This document shows, one piece after another, positions 24,380 through 33,051 of a stretch of DNA of 47,428 nucleotides. How positions within the stretch are numbered: the stretch's first letter is position 1; every line of letters starts with the position of its first letter. Origin of the DNA: a candidate division CSSED10-310 bacterium (lineage in GTDB: Bacteria > CSSED10-310). Location: the NCBI GenBank assembly GCA_016927515.1, contig JAFGMN010000287.1, forward strand, positions 1 to 47,428, in the 5' to 3' direction. The translations under genes were made by a program, and so were the position numbers. Below the pieces are notes generated by a model that did not search any database, was not told where the DNA came from, and saw nothing but the letters and a program-made list of their open reading frames with translations.

Positions 24380-26491
24380 ATGAATAAATTCCTGGTTTTC
24401 GATGAACGGTATCAGATGTACCGGCTTCCCTTGGGATACTCCCTGGGCGATCTCGATACCATCCGCACAATCTTCGGTCGTCAATCCGGTAATGCCTCCG
24501 TCGCGTTGCCCGTTCTTCCGCCACAAACCGATGTGATCAATGATTTCGGAGACAGGGGATACTTGGTTTTTCCTCCCTTCGAATTGTCAGTGCGGATGAC
24601 GGCGTTTATGGAGAAAACCATTGTTCATGTCCGGGAGTTGAAGGGGAAAGGATACGATTACAACCATCCGGACTTCAAGAAATACCTGGAAGCCCGTGAT
24701 GAAATCATCGGCTATATTGCCGATCGGCTGGAAAATGTTATCGAGCAGGAACGCAGGCTGGGTATCTTCAATTTGTTCTGGTTGGTTGTCACTCGAATCG
24801 CCGTGGACAGCCTGAATGAATCGCTCGTCAAACTGAATGCCAGTCAGGGTACTCGCTTTCTCATGCAACCGCATGTGCGAAGTATGCTGAAGCAATCGTT
24901 GGATCAGGTGTATGAAAAGCTGAAATACAAGGATGAGCTGTTTCGGAAAACAGTGCCATTTTACCGGAGTACGGTCCGGACGCGTATGGGTGCGTCATTC
25001 AATTACATGTTTGTCAACGATATGCTGGATATTCAGCTCAGCCTGCTTGAGAATGCCATTCCTCCGGTGGATCCACTGCATATGATCGAAAAATTGATTG
25101 TCGATGAAAACGCAGATTATTTCATCACATACAAAGACTTCGAGGCCGTGTATCACAGTGTAAAATTCTGGGTTGATGAAGCCATCGCTTCGGAAGATGA
25201 CTGGCTGTGTCACGTGATCAATCACACCCTGGGGATGGAAATGGACGTGATCCGACGGATGGACTCCCACATTATCGTTTTCGAACCCAAATTCATCTAC
25301 ACTATGCAGGACCGGTTGCGCCGTATCCCTGTGCTCCGTCCGGGTAAAGGTCTTACAAAGAAAAATCTCGTGACGGAGATCGGTGAAAAAATCTATGACC
25401 AAGTGCTGGTGGACTACATTAAATTGGCCCGGGAACTGCAGAAAACGGAGATCATTACGTTTTTTCGCAATACGATTCGGTTGATGGGTACGGAAACATG
25501 GTCGGGTGAAGATGAGAAGAAAGAAGCCGCTGCGGTGGAGGACAAGATAACCTATAACCTTGATAAGGGAACAATCATCAACGATCTCCGGGATGTGACC
25601 ATCCTGTTCATTGACCTTCGCGCTTCCACGGAACTGTCGTCCGGAACAATTTCCAGTAGTGAGCTGATCAAAACACTGTATGCTTTTTTCGATCCAGCAC
25701 TGGACATAATCGGTTATTTCGGCGGGCAAATCCGGTTTTTCGCTGGTGACGCCATTCTGGCGACATTCAGCGATCAACTCCCCCAGGACAAACGAACGAT
25801 CAATGCAGTGAAATCGGGAATTGCTGTGCAATTAATGCTGACCCGGATGGTGGCGGACAAAAAACTGCCACTGGAAGGCGCTGGCGTTGGCGTGCATGTT
25901 GGTTCGCTGGAGAGTGCATATATATTCCGGGATGAAAACAGCAAATTCAACACGGTGATCGGATGGTCCGCTAACGTGGCGAGCCGGCTGAGCTCCGGTA
26001 AATCATCCAGTCGCGAAAAGCGCGCGGATCCTCTGTTCCGAAGAGAAATCAATGATTTATTGCAGGATATTCTCGAAAATACGAAAAACAGGATCACGCC
26101 GAATGTCCGAGAGGATATTGTCAATATCTTCGAAGGATTCACAAGTGAAGACTCGGAACACGGCATATCGTCCCGGGCGTATCAGAAGTTGCCTGATACA
26201 AAAGAAAAACCAGGTTTTTTCCGGGTGAACGTGATCAGTGGTATTCTGCATAATAACGGGGTCGCCTTATCGGATGCTGCCCTGAAAGATCTCCAACATC
26301 ATGTAACGCTCACCGAAAAGACATGGCGAGAAAGCAACCAGTTTGTCTATAGGAATGAAGGGGACAGTCAGGATATTGTATTCAGACCGGTTGGCGATGC
26401 GCATTTAAAGGGTATTCAAGAGGCGATTATGGTATGGTCTGCTCAACCGGCTGATACGGAATCGCGGCCGAATGGGCGGGACAATGGATAA
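24380..26491 (+). CDS. Class III adenylate/guanylate cyclase domain protein
   Basis: A 703-residue protein with a class III nucleotidyl cyclase domain at about residues 405-545. Metal-binding Asp residues are visible in TILFIDLRASTELSS and FFAGDAILATF. VGVHVGSLESAYI and VIGWSANVASRLSSG complete the catalytic core, including the Asn and Arg of the last motif. The ~400 residues before it contain no domain I recognise; they look largely helical and have no membrane segment, so the enzyme is probably cytoplasmic. AGGAGAAAGG precedes the ATG. It overlaps nadA by 8 bases. Whether the product is cAMP or cGMP cannot be decided by eye. Confidence 0.85.
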   Translation: MNKFLVFDERYQMYRLPLGYSLGDLDTIRTIFGRQSGNASVALPVLPPQTDVINDFGDRGYLVFPPFELSVRMTAFMEKTIVHVRELKGKGYDYNHPDFKKYLEARDEIIGYIADRLENVIEQERRLGIFNLFWLVVTRIAVDSLNESLVKLNASQGTRFLMQPHVRSMLKQSLDQVYEKLKYKDELFRKTVPFYRSTVRTRMGASFNYMFVNDMLDIQLSLLENAIPPVDPLHMIEKLIVDENADYFITYKDFEAVYHSVKFWVDEAIASEDDWLCHVINHTLGMEMDVIRRMDSHIIVFEPKFIYTMQDRLRRIPVLRPGKGLTKKNLVTEIGEKIYDQVLVDYIKLARELQKTEIITFFRNTIRLMGTETWSGEDEKKEAAAVEDKITYNLDKGTIINDLRDVTILFIDLRASTELSSGTISSSELIKTLYAFFDPALDIIGYFGGQIRFFAGDAILATFSDQLPQDKRTINAVKSGIAVQLMLTRMVADKKLPLEGAGVGVHVGSLESAYIFRDENSKFNTVIGWSANVASRLSSGKSSSREKRADPLFRREINDLLQDILENTKNRITPNVREDIVNIFEGFTSEDSEHGISSRAYQKLPDTKEKPGFFRVNVISGILHNNGVALSDAALKDLQHHVTLTEKTWRESNQFVYRNEGDSQDIVFRPVGDAHLKGIQEAIMVWSAQPADTESRPNGRDNG

Positions 26492-27395
26492 CCACCGGAT
26501 TCAACATAAAATTCTTGACTTAAAAAAGCAGCACGATGCAGCCATTCTAGTTCATAATTATCAGCGGCCAGAAATCCAAGAACTGGCGGATTATCTTGGA
26601 GACTCGCTGGATCTGGCCCGTCGGGCAATGATGCTGCCTCAGCCGGTTATCGTATTCTGCGGTGTGCATTTCATGGCGGAAAGTGCCGCAATTCTGGCTC
26701 CCGAAAAGACCATTCTATTGCCGCATCCGGATGCCGGGTGTCCCCTGGCGGACTGCGCTTCTCCGGATAGGGTCCGCGATGCCCGAAAACAGCATCCGGA
26801 CGCCGTGTTTATCGCCTATATCAACACGTCGGCTGCTGTCAAGGCAGAAGTCGATGTTGTTTGCACGTCGGCCAATGCACTGAGAATTATAAAACGACTG
26901 TCCGATCGAGAAATCTGTTACCTTCCCGATAAAAACCTAGCGGCTTATGCTGCGGAGAAACTGGGTATCCGGATGATCCCCTGGCCTGGGCAGTGTTACG
27001 TTCACGATCATTTGATCGATCTCGAGACTGTGGAAAGATTGAAGGAACAGAATCCTGGTGCGGTGGTGATGGCCCACCCCGAAGCGTCGCCGGCTGTTCT
27101 GAAAACAGCCGACATTGTCACGGGAACGAGTGGAATGATTCGAGAGGCGATCAGCAGTCGGAATTCTCATTTTATTGTGGTCACCGAGCGAGGCCTTGTG
27201 GAGCGGATGCGTCGGGAGATACCGGGGAAAACATTTATTCCTATCCCGACGGCCGTGTGTTCCCAGATGAAACTGACAACCCTTGAAACGGTCCTGGATT
27301 CGCTGCAGTATTTTCAGCATGTGATATCGGTACCTGGACCGGTGGCGGTAAAAGCTCGACGATCCTTAGACCGGATGCTGGAGTTATCGGAGTGA
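26484..27395 (+). CDS. nadA: Quinolinate synthase NadA, with one expected cluster Cys replaced
   Basis: A 303-residue enzyme that condenses iminoaspartate with dihydroxyacetone phosphate to quinolinate in NAD synthesis. Family motifs are LVHNYQRPEIQELADYLGDSLDLAR, GVHFMAESAAIL, AGCPLAD, YINTSAAVKAEVDVVCTSANA and GTSGM. The [4Fe-4S] ligands in characterised NadA are three Cys, in AGCPLAD-, HPEC- and AVC-type contexts. Here the first (C86) and third (C259, AVCSQMK) are present. The middle motif reads HPEASP, with Ala201 in place of Cys. The start at ATG 26484 is chosen over 26472 for its ribosome site. Its 4-base overlap with nadB supports the assignment. Confidence 0.9.
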   Translation: MDNHRIQHKILDLKKQHDAAILVHNYQRPEIQELADYLGDSLDLARRAMMLPQPVIVFCGVHFMAESAAILAPEKTILLPHPDAGCPLADCASPDRVRDARKQHPDAVFIAYINTSAAVKAEVDVVCTSANALRIIKRLSDREICYLPDKNLAAYAAEKLGIRMIPWPGQCYVHDHLIDLETVERLKEQNPGAVVMAHPEASPAVLKTADIVTGTSGMIREAISSRNSHFIVVTERGLVERMRREIPGKTFIPIPTAVCSQMKLTTLETVLDSLQYFQHVISVPGPVAVKARRSLDRMLELSE

Positions 27396-28984
27396 AACCG
27401 TCTGTACCGATTGCAGATGTCCTGATTGTCGGATCCGGAGCTGCCGGATTGATGTTTGCTGCACACATTTCCAAGTATCACCAGGTGCATGTCATCACAA
27501 AGGACACGGCAACGGAATCCAATACACGGTATGCTCAGGGCGGAATTGCCGCCGTTCTTTCCATCGACGATTCGTATGCCAAACATATTGATGATACGCT
27601 GCGTGCCGGTGATGGTCTCAGTGATCCGGAAGCTGTTAACATTCTTGTCAAAGAAGCGCCTGCACGAATATTCGATCTCATGTGCATGGGTGTTGATTTC
27701 GACCGCTTGACAGACAACGCCCTTCAGTTTACGCGTGAGGGCGGGCACTCCGGACGGCGTGTGATTCACGTGGGCGATATGACGGGACAGGCGATAGAGT
27801 CTGCACTGTGGAACAGTGTAATCAAAGAAAACATCTGTGTCTCCGACCATCGGATGGTCACGCGTTTACTGGTTCGGGACAATATCTGTTACGGAGTCGA
27901 AAGTCTGGATAAGAGCGGGAAGGTGTGTCGTTCATATGCCAAAAGCGTGTTTTTGGCAACCGGTGGAGCAGGCCAGATGTTTGCCAAGACAACCAATCCC
28001 GAGATTGCAACCGGAGACGGGTTTGTTATGGCTGCGGAGTCCGGGGCAGACATGATGCACCTGGAATTCATCCAGTTTCATCCGACCGCCCTCGCTATGG
28101 AAGGAGCGCCGTGTTTTCTGATCAGCGAGGCGACACGCGGAGAGGGTGGATTGCTGCTGACCATCGATTTGCACCGGTTTATGCACGAATACCATGCAAT
28201 GGCCGAACTCGCTCCCCGGGATATCGTATCCCGTGCCATTGTTGCTGAGATGGAAAAAACAAGCGCGCCCCATGTGTTCCTGGATTTAACCGGACAAGGC
28301 CGAGAATATGTCGAAAAACGATTTCCGACAATTACCCAGACGGTGATGCAGTATGGGTTACATCCCGGGGAAAACCGTCTACCGGTTGCTCCCGCAGCAC
28401 ATTATATGTGCGGTGGAGTGAAAACGGACATTGATGGCAGGACATCGATTCAGGGCCTGTATGCAGGCGGCGAAGTGGCATGTACCGGAGTTCATGGTGC
28501 CAACCGGTTGGCGTCAAATTCGCTTCTTGAATCGGTCGTCTTCGCGTATCGCGCTGCTGTCAATGCGGACCGTCGGATTCGATATCTGCCAGAATCCTGG
28601 TATGACGGAATCAATCCGTTTATCGATGAGGCACCACCGGAATGGAACAGTGGCAGTCCTGAAGACGGCCTAATCGCCGATTTGACCAACCGATTGCAGG
28701 TTACGAACTGGAAACATTGTGGAATCATCCGCTCTGACCGGGGCCTTCAGCAAGGATTGAACGAGATCGAGCGGATTGAGGGAGAGTTCAGAACGGCGGG
28801 CGGACATCGGTCAGGAAAGGGAAAGGCACTTGCACTGGCCAATCTGATCAAATTGTCGAAACGGGTCTATGAATCGGCGGCAGGGAGACGCATCAACGCT
28901 GGCGCTCATTACAACGTGAATTGTGCCAACAGCCAATCCGAACGTGATTTCAAAAACGACAGGGAGGATAATCGTGGAACATGA
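27392..28984 (+). CDS. nadB: L-aspartate oxidase NadB
   Basis: A 530-residue FAD enzyme that oxidises L-aspartate to iminoaspartate, the substrate of NadA. The GTG start at 27392 overlaps the nadA stop (GTGA). The FAD-binding motif VLIVGSGAAGLMFA is at the N-terminus. ESNTRYAQGGIAAV, GHSGRRVIHVGDMTG, EFIQFHPTAL and GGEVACTGVHGANRLASNSLLE are the classical motifs of the NadB / succinate-dehydrogenase flavoprotein family. The C-terminal helical domain is present, so the length is complete. It forms an operon with nadA and the following small membrane protein gene. Confidence 0.95.
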   Translation: MKPSVPIADVLIVGSGAAGLMFAAHISKYHQVHVITKDTATESNTRYAQGGIAAVLSIDDSYAKHIDDTLRAGDGLSDPEAVNILVKEAPARIFDLMCMGVDFDRLTDNALQFTREGGHSGRRVIHVGDMTGQAIESALWNSVIKENICVSDHRMVTRLLVRDNICYGVESLDKSGKVCRSYAKSVFLATGGAGQMFAKTTNPEIATGDGFVMAAESGADMMHLEFIQFHPTALAMEGAPCFLISEATRGEGGLLLTIDLHRFMHEYHAMAELAPRDIVSRAIVAEMEKTSAPHVFLDLTGQGREYVEKRFPTITQTVMQYGLHPGENRLPVAPAAHYMCGGVKTDIDGRTSIQGLYAGGEVACTGVHGANRLASNSLLESVVFAYRAAVNADRRIRYLPESWYDGINPFIDEAPPEWNSGSPEDGLIADLTNRLQVTNWKHCGIIRSDRGLQQGLNEIERIEGEFRTAGGHRSGKGKALALANLIKLSKRVYESAAGRRINAGAHYNVNCANSQSERDFKNDREDNRGT

Positions 28985-29168
28985 GGTATCGACACTGGGA
29001 TCTCTGATGGTGGAAATCGGGTTTTTCGGTTGGATCGGCTGCACACTCGCATTGATCTTTAAGGGGTTCACCGAAGATAATGAACTTGTACCCCGTCGCG
29101 CACTCCTCTGGGGGATTCTCATCGTTGTCTTTTACGGCATGTGGATCGCCGGCCTGAAAATCGCCTGA
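28974..29168 (+). CDS. Small membrane protein of unknown function (64 residues)
   Basis: Start GTG at 28974 is chosen because AGGGAGG lies 7 bases upstream; it overlaps the end of nadB by 11 bases. The product has two hydrophobic segments (LMVEIGFFGWIGCTLALIF and LLWGILIVVFYGMWIAGL) joined by an acidic/basic loop. I do not recognise a family. The good ribosome site and operon position argue that it is real. It precedes a larger membrane protein gene by 21 bases. Confidence 0.65.
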   Translation: MEHEVSTLGSLMVEIGFFGWIGCTLALIFKGFTEDNELVPRRALLWGILIVVFYGMWIAGLKIA

Positions 29169-29189
29169 GATTGAGATGGAACTGACTGT

Positions 29190-30470
29190 ATGAAACGAGC
29201 AATCAACATCGGCCTGGGGATCGTTCTGAGCGTCGCCCTATTCTACCTGTTCATTAAAGATGTCAACCAGATTCCCCTGTCCGCTGACTCCGGGAACGGC
29301 CACGGTTCCGATTCATTCAGGGATCGCGTGCTCTATGTCGCCGACGTTAACAATTTCGAGCCGGGCGATGTTTTCCATATTACGTCTGAGACGGTGAAAG
29401 AACCGATTCGCTGCCAGATCGATACCATCCAACCGGGTTTGCCGAGTCAAAACAAACCATTCCTGGTGACAACCGATACCATACCACAGGAACTGGCAAT
29501 GAAGGATCATCCACGGATTCACTTCCCACGCCTCCAACGAGCGCTTGCGAGAGCTAACTATTGGTGGTTGATTCCGTGTCTGATCTGCACGATGATCGCA
29601 TTAATGATCAGGGCATATCGATGGAAATTTTTCTTCATCGAATACTCCCGCATTCAATTTTCATCTTTGTGGAGGTCTGTCTGTATTGGATATATGGCCA
29701 ACAACGTTCTACCGTTCCGGATCGGCGAAATCGTGAGGGCCTGGTTTTTCGGACACAAGGAAAATCGCCGAACATCGGAAGTTTTCGGAACAATCGTTCT
29801 GGAGCGTGTTTTTGATATCTTGTCCATTCTAATCCTCTATGTCGCGTTCGTGATTTATTTCGCTTCCAATAATTCCGATATCTTGCTGGACTGGATGGTC
29901 TACGGCGCATACATCATGGGAATCGTCGCTGTCGGGTCTCTCGGTGCACTGATCGCACTCCGCTTCTGGACTCGGCCGGCCCGGATCATCATCAATTCAA
30001 TCTTCCGGCCTTTTCCTGCCCGCTTCGGCCGGAAAGTAAACCATATGGTGGATGCTTTCATCGAAGGACTCCGAATCTTTGACTCCTGGCGCTGTATTCT
30101 GTCAGCGTTTGGGCTATCGATGATTATCTGGATTGACCTGGCCGTTGCTTACCTGTTTGTGTTTTACGCTGTCGATATTCACACGTCACTGTTTGTGTCC
30201 CTGTTTCTCATCGTCGCCCTAGCGTTCGCCGTGTCCATACCCTCGATGCCGGGATTCATCGGGACATTTCACTTTGTCGGTGCTCAGGTTTTAATGAGAA
30301 TGAATCTTAGCGGCAACATTGAAGCATATGTGCTACTGGCTCATCTGATGGCCTATATTCCAGTTGTTATTCTAGGTTTTTTCTATCTCAGTCTGGAAAA
30401 TATATCCTGGAAGGAAATGCGCGAAAACGCCATGAAGTTCGCTTCAGAGACAGGTGCTGCGGGGTCATAA
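29190..30470 (+). CDS. Lysylphosphatidylglycerol-synthase-TM-like (UPF0104) membrane protein
   Basis: A 426-residue multi-pass membrane protein of the family that includes the MprF flippase domain and AglD. Signature stretches are RAYRWKFFF, CIGYMANNVLPFRIGEIVRAWFFGHKENRRTSEVFGTIVLERVFDI and SIPSMPGFIGTFHFVG. Such proteins are thought to move or modify lipids in the inner membrane. Between the first membrane segment (residues 5-23) and the second (about 125-142) there is a ~95-residue hydrophilic insert, much longer than the usual short loop, which would face the periplasm. Function in this organism is unknown. Confidence 0.85.
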   Translation: MKRAINIGLGIVLSVALFYLFIKDVNQIPLSADSGNGHGSDSFRDRVLYVADVNNFEPGDVFHITSETVKEPIRCQIDTIQPGLPSQNKPFLVTTDTIPQELAMKDHPRIHFPRLQRALARANYWWLIPCLICTMIALMIRAYRWKFFFIEYSRIQFSSLWRSVCIGYMANNVLPFRIGEIVRAWFFGHKENRRTSEVFGTIVLERVFDILSILILYVAFVIYFASNNSDILLDWMVYGAYIMGIVAVGSLGALIALRFWTRPARIIINSIFRPFPARFGRKVNHMVDAFIEGLRIFDSWRCILSAFGLSMIIWIDLAVAYLFVFYAVDIHTSLFVSLFLIVALAFAVSIPSMPGFIGTFHFVGAQVLMRMNLSGNIEAYVLLAHLMAYIPVVILGFFYLSLENISWKEMRENAMKFASETGAAGS

Positions 30471-30474
30471 AGCG

Positions 30475-31344
30475 ATGACAAGCAGTATACCCGATCCGGT
30501 CTTCACACTGGCGGAAGATCTAGTCTGGACAGGAGTCCGGCCGAATCGAAAAAAAGGCCAGAATTACCTGATATCGCCAACATCACGCGATCGGATTCTT
30601 GAATCTGCAGATGTATCGGATGCTGACCGGGTACTTGAGATCGGACCGGGAACTGGGATTCTCACATGGGGACTCATTCCCCGGGTGAGAGAGCTGATTG
30701 CAGTTGAAACGGAGCCAGCCATGGTCAGATTGCTGAACGAACGATTCCAGGGGATCGGTCATTTTCGAGTCATATGCGGGAACGGATTAGATGCGATGCA
30801 CGATCTCCTTCGCGATTCACCCGTACAACCCATGAAAATAGTCAGTAACTTGCCTTATTCCATAACTTCCCCGCTTCTCATGACCATGTGTTCCCTGGCT
30901 GATTACTACTCCAACGGAACCTTGCTGCTGCAAAAAGACTTGGTGGATCGGGTCACCGCCGCTCCCGGAGACCGCGAACGAGGAGCATTGTCCGTTCTCG
31001 TTCAATCCCGGTTCGAGGTTCGCTGCGCTTTTCGAGTTAAAGCTACACATTTCCGACCGAAACCATCCGTCGAGTCAGCCGTTCTGGTGATGCGGCGCCG
31101 ACCGGATCGATTCGGATCATGCTGGTCACATTTTCTGCACGTTGTTTTAACTTGTTTTCAGCAAAGACGAAAAACCATTTTGAACAATCTTCGCGCAGTC
31201 TGTCCGCACGGATGTGCCGAAAGGCTGCTGAAGGATTCTGGGATTGATCCCGGCCTGCGACCCCAGCAACTCGATGAAGATGCTTTTCTGATAATCACTC
31301 GTTTCCTCGCTGAAAATCACCTGCTATCTTCGACCGGAGTTTGA
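30475..31344 (+). CDS. rsmA: 16S rRNA dimethyladenosine transferase RsmA (KsgA)
   Basis: A 289-residue S-adenosylmethionine-dependent enzyme that dimethylates two adjacent adenines near the 3' end of 16S rRNA. GQNYLISPTSRDRILESA and the AdoMet motif VLEIGPGTGILTWGL are at the N-terminal side. The catalytic motif SNLPYSITSPLL is at about residues 120-130. FRPKPSVESAVL and the C-terminal helical domain are also present. The ATG at 30475 is 4 bases after the preceding stop and in frame with a weaker upstream GTG at 30454. uppP follows after 6 bases, so the two are co-transcribed. Confidence 0.94.
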   Translation: MTSSIPDPVFTLAEDLVWTGVRPNRKKGQNYLISPTSRDRILESADVSDADRVLEIGPGTGILTWGLIPRVRELIAVETEPAMVRLLNERFQGIGHFRVICGNGLDAMHDLLRDSPVQPMKIVSNLPYSITSPLLMTMCSLADYYSNGTLLLQKDLVDRVTAAPGDRERGALSVLVQSRFEVRCAFRVKATHFRPKPSVESAVLVMRRRPDRFGSCWSHFLHVVLTCFQQRRKTILNNLRAVCPHGCAERLLKDSGIDPGLRPQQLDEDAFLIITRFLAENHLLSSTGV

Positions 31345-31350
31345 TAGAAT

Positions 31351-32175
31351 ATGACAATGTTACATGCCATTATACTGGGTATCATCCAAGGAATTACCGA
31401 GTTTCTTCCGATTTCGAGCTCGGGACATCTCGTCTTGGTTCAATCGATTCTTCCCCGTTTTTCAGCTCCGGGTCTCGTTTTCGATATCATCCTGCATGCG
31501 GGAACATTGGTTGCCGTTCTGTTTTATTATGCCCAAGATATCACCCGGTTCGCGAAAGGAATTGCCGGGAAACTGCCGCCAGAGGAGAACCGTTCAGTCA
31601 GATCCTGGCTCATTGCTCTGGCGGTGGCGACTGTACCCGCCGGTATTGTTGCTGCAAGTGTCGGCGATATCATCGAATCCATGTTCGAAAATCCGGCGAT
31701 GACGTCTGTTTTTCTGGGGTTCACAGGTCTCATTCTTTTTTGGGGTGAACGCATGAAGTCTGCCCATCCCGATAGGTCAGCATCTGAACATAGGATCCCA
31801 TGGCGCATGGCCCTCATCATCGGCCTGGCACAAGCACTGGCTCTCCTTCCCGGCATTTCTCGCTCGGGCATGACGATGGCAGCCGGTATTGCACTCGGTT
31901 TGCCAAGGGAAACCGCAACCCGATTTTCATTTCTTCTCATGATTCCAGCAGTAGCCGGAGCCGTTGCACTGAAATCATTAGAAATCCCGTCCCTCATTTC
32001 AACCGGAACGGTCGGCTATTCCGAACTCGCTGTTGGCTTCGTTGCGTCGGCGATCGCAGGATATTTGGCGATTACGGGATTGCTTCGGTTGATTAAAAAA
32101 TACACGTTCAATGTCTTCGCTGTATACTGCTTGATCGCTGGGACGGCATCCCTTTTAGCTCTTACTGCTCATTAA
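31351..32175 (+). CDS. uppP: Undecaprenyl-diphosphatase UppP (BacA)
   Basis: A 274-residue integral membrane enzyme that dephosphorylates undecaprenyl diphosphate to recycle the lipid carrier for peptidoglycan and other envelope polymers. Both active-site motifs are present: GITEFLPISSSGHLVL near the N-terminus and LPGISRSGMTMAAGIALGLPRETATRFSFLLMIP in the second half. Length and hydrophobic profile are normal. ATG 31351 or 31357 could be used. The 3' end overlaps the convergent sirtuin gene by 14 bases. Confidence 0.95.
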   Translation: MTMLHAIILGIIQGITEFLPISSSGHLVLVQSILPRFSAPGLVFDIILHAGTLVAVLFYYAQDITRFAKGIAGKLPPEENRSVRSWLIALAVATVPAGIVAASVGDIIESMFENPAMTSVFLGFTGLILFWGERMKSAHPDRSASEHRIPWRMALIIGLAQALALLPGISRSGMTMAAGIALGLPRETATRFSFLLMIPAVAGAVALKSLEIPSLISTGTVGYSELAVGFVASAIAGYLAITGLLRLIKKYTFNVFAVYCLIAGTASLLALTAH

Positions 32176-32911
32176 ATGCTTCTGCCAGTCGGGTTAAAAC
32201 ATCGTTGGCAAAACCTTGTAGATGGATCATGTCGTATAAACGCGTCAATACCGTGGCATCGGGGTTGATCTCAATCAACCGACAGCCATGCCGCAATGCG
32301 ATTTCTGGAAATTCATTCACAGGATGAACGATCCCGGATGTTCCAATAAATAAAATCGTATCCGCTTTCCGAATCGCTTCCAAACACGCAAAATACCATG
32401 TCGATGGAATCGATTCACCGAACAGTACGGCTTCAGGTTTCAGGATTCCACCGCATCGACACATTGGCGGCAGGTCTACACTGTCGAAAATCATTCCCCG
32501 GCTGTGTATGATCTGACCACATGTCGTGCAGATCAAATTGCGCAAACTGCCATGCACTTCAATCACGTGATGGCTGCCTGCCTGTTGATGCAGATCATCG
32601 ATGTTCTGCGTTATAATGCCCTGCAACAGACCCTTCTGCTCCCATTCAGCCAGTATTGTGTGTGCAGCATTGGGGCGAGCATCGATGAGTTGGTCATACA
32701 GTTCAAGGAAAAACTCCCATGAACGACGCGGGTTTTCACGGAATCCCTCGATACTGGCATATACGGACGGATCGTATGTATTCCATAGCCCCGTGTCTCC
32801 CCGAAATGCCGGAATGCCACTGTCCACAGAAATTCCGGCACCCGTGACGGCAATCATGTGGCGGGAATCGCGGATCAGTTGAATCGCATGATCGAAAACC
32901 GATAGTTGCAT
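32162..32911 (-). CDS. cobB: NAD-dependent protein deacylase, SIR2 family (CobB-like)
   Basis: A 249-residue sirtuin that removes acyl groups from lysines using NAD. AVTGAGISVDSGIPAFRG binds NAD, TQNIDDLHQQAG is the second conserved block, and EVHGSL holds the catalytic His. A zinc site is formed by CTTC and the later CRCGG. FIGTSGIVHPVNEFP completes the Rossmann fold. Length is typical of bacterial enzymes. It is transcribed convergently with uppP and divergently from tldD. Preference for acetyl versus longer acyl groups cannot be judged here. Confidence 0.93.
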   Translation of the reverse strand: MQLSVFDHAIQLIRDSRHMIAVTGAGISVDSGIPAFRGDTGLWNTYDPSVYASIEGFRENPRRSWEFFLELYDQLIDARPNAAHTILAEWEQKGLLQGIITQNIDDLHQQAGSHHVIEVHGSLRNLICTTCGQIIHSRGMIFDSVDLPPMCRCGGILKPEAVLFGESIPSTWYFACLEAIRKADTILFIGTSGIVHPVNEFPEIALRHGCRLIEINPDATVLTRLYDMIHLQGFANDVLTRLAEAFNEQ

Positions 32912-33051
32912 GTTCGTCTCCCTGAATCATTCTAGCCAAGATGACCGGGGTTGGCAAAAACGGGCCTTGGCATTTACGATCCAACGCGATATGGTCAATA
33001 TTATCGTCCGTTCAGCACGTTGACGGAATGGTTGTTAACAGGAGACGCCGT

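Noticed and set aside
24995-25831. Minus-strand ORF (278 residues) opposite the cyclase gene
   Set aside because: Antisense shadow of the cyclase gene; low-complexity His/Phe/Asp pattern and no domain.
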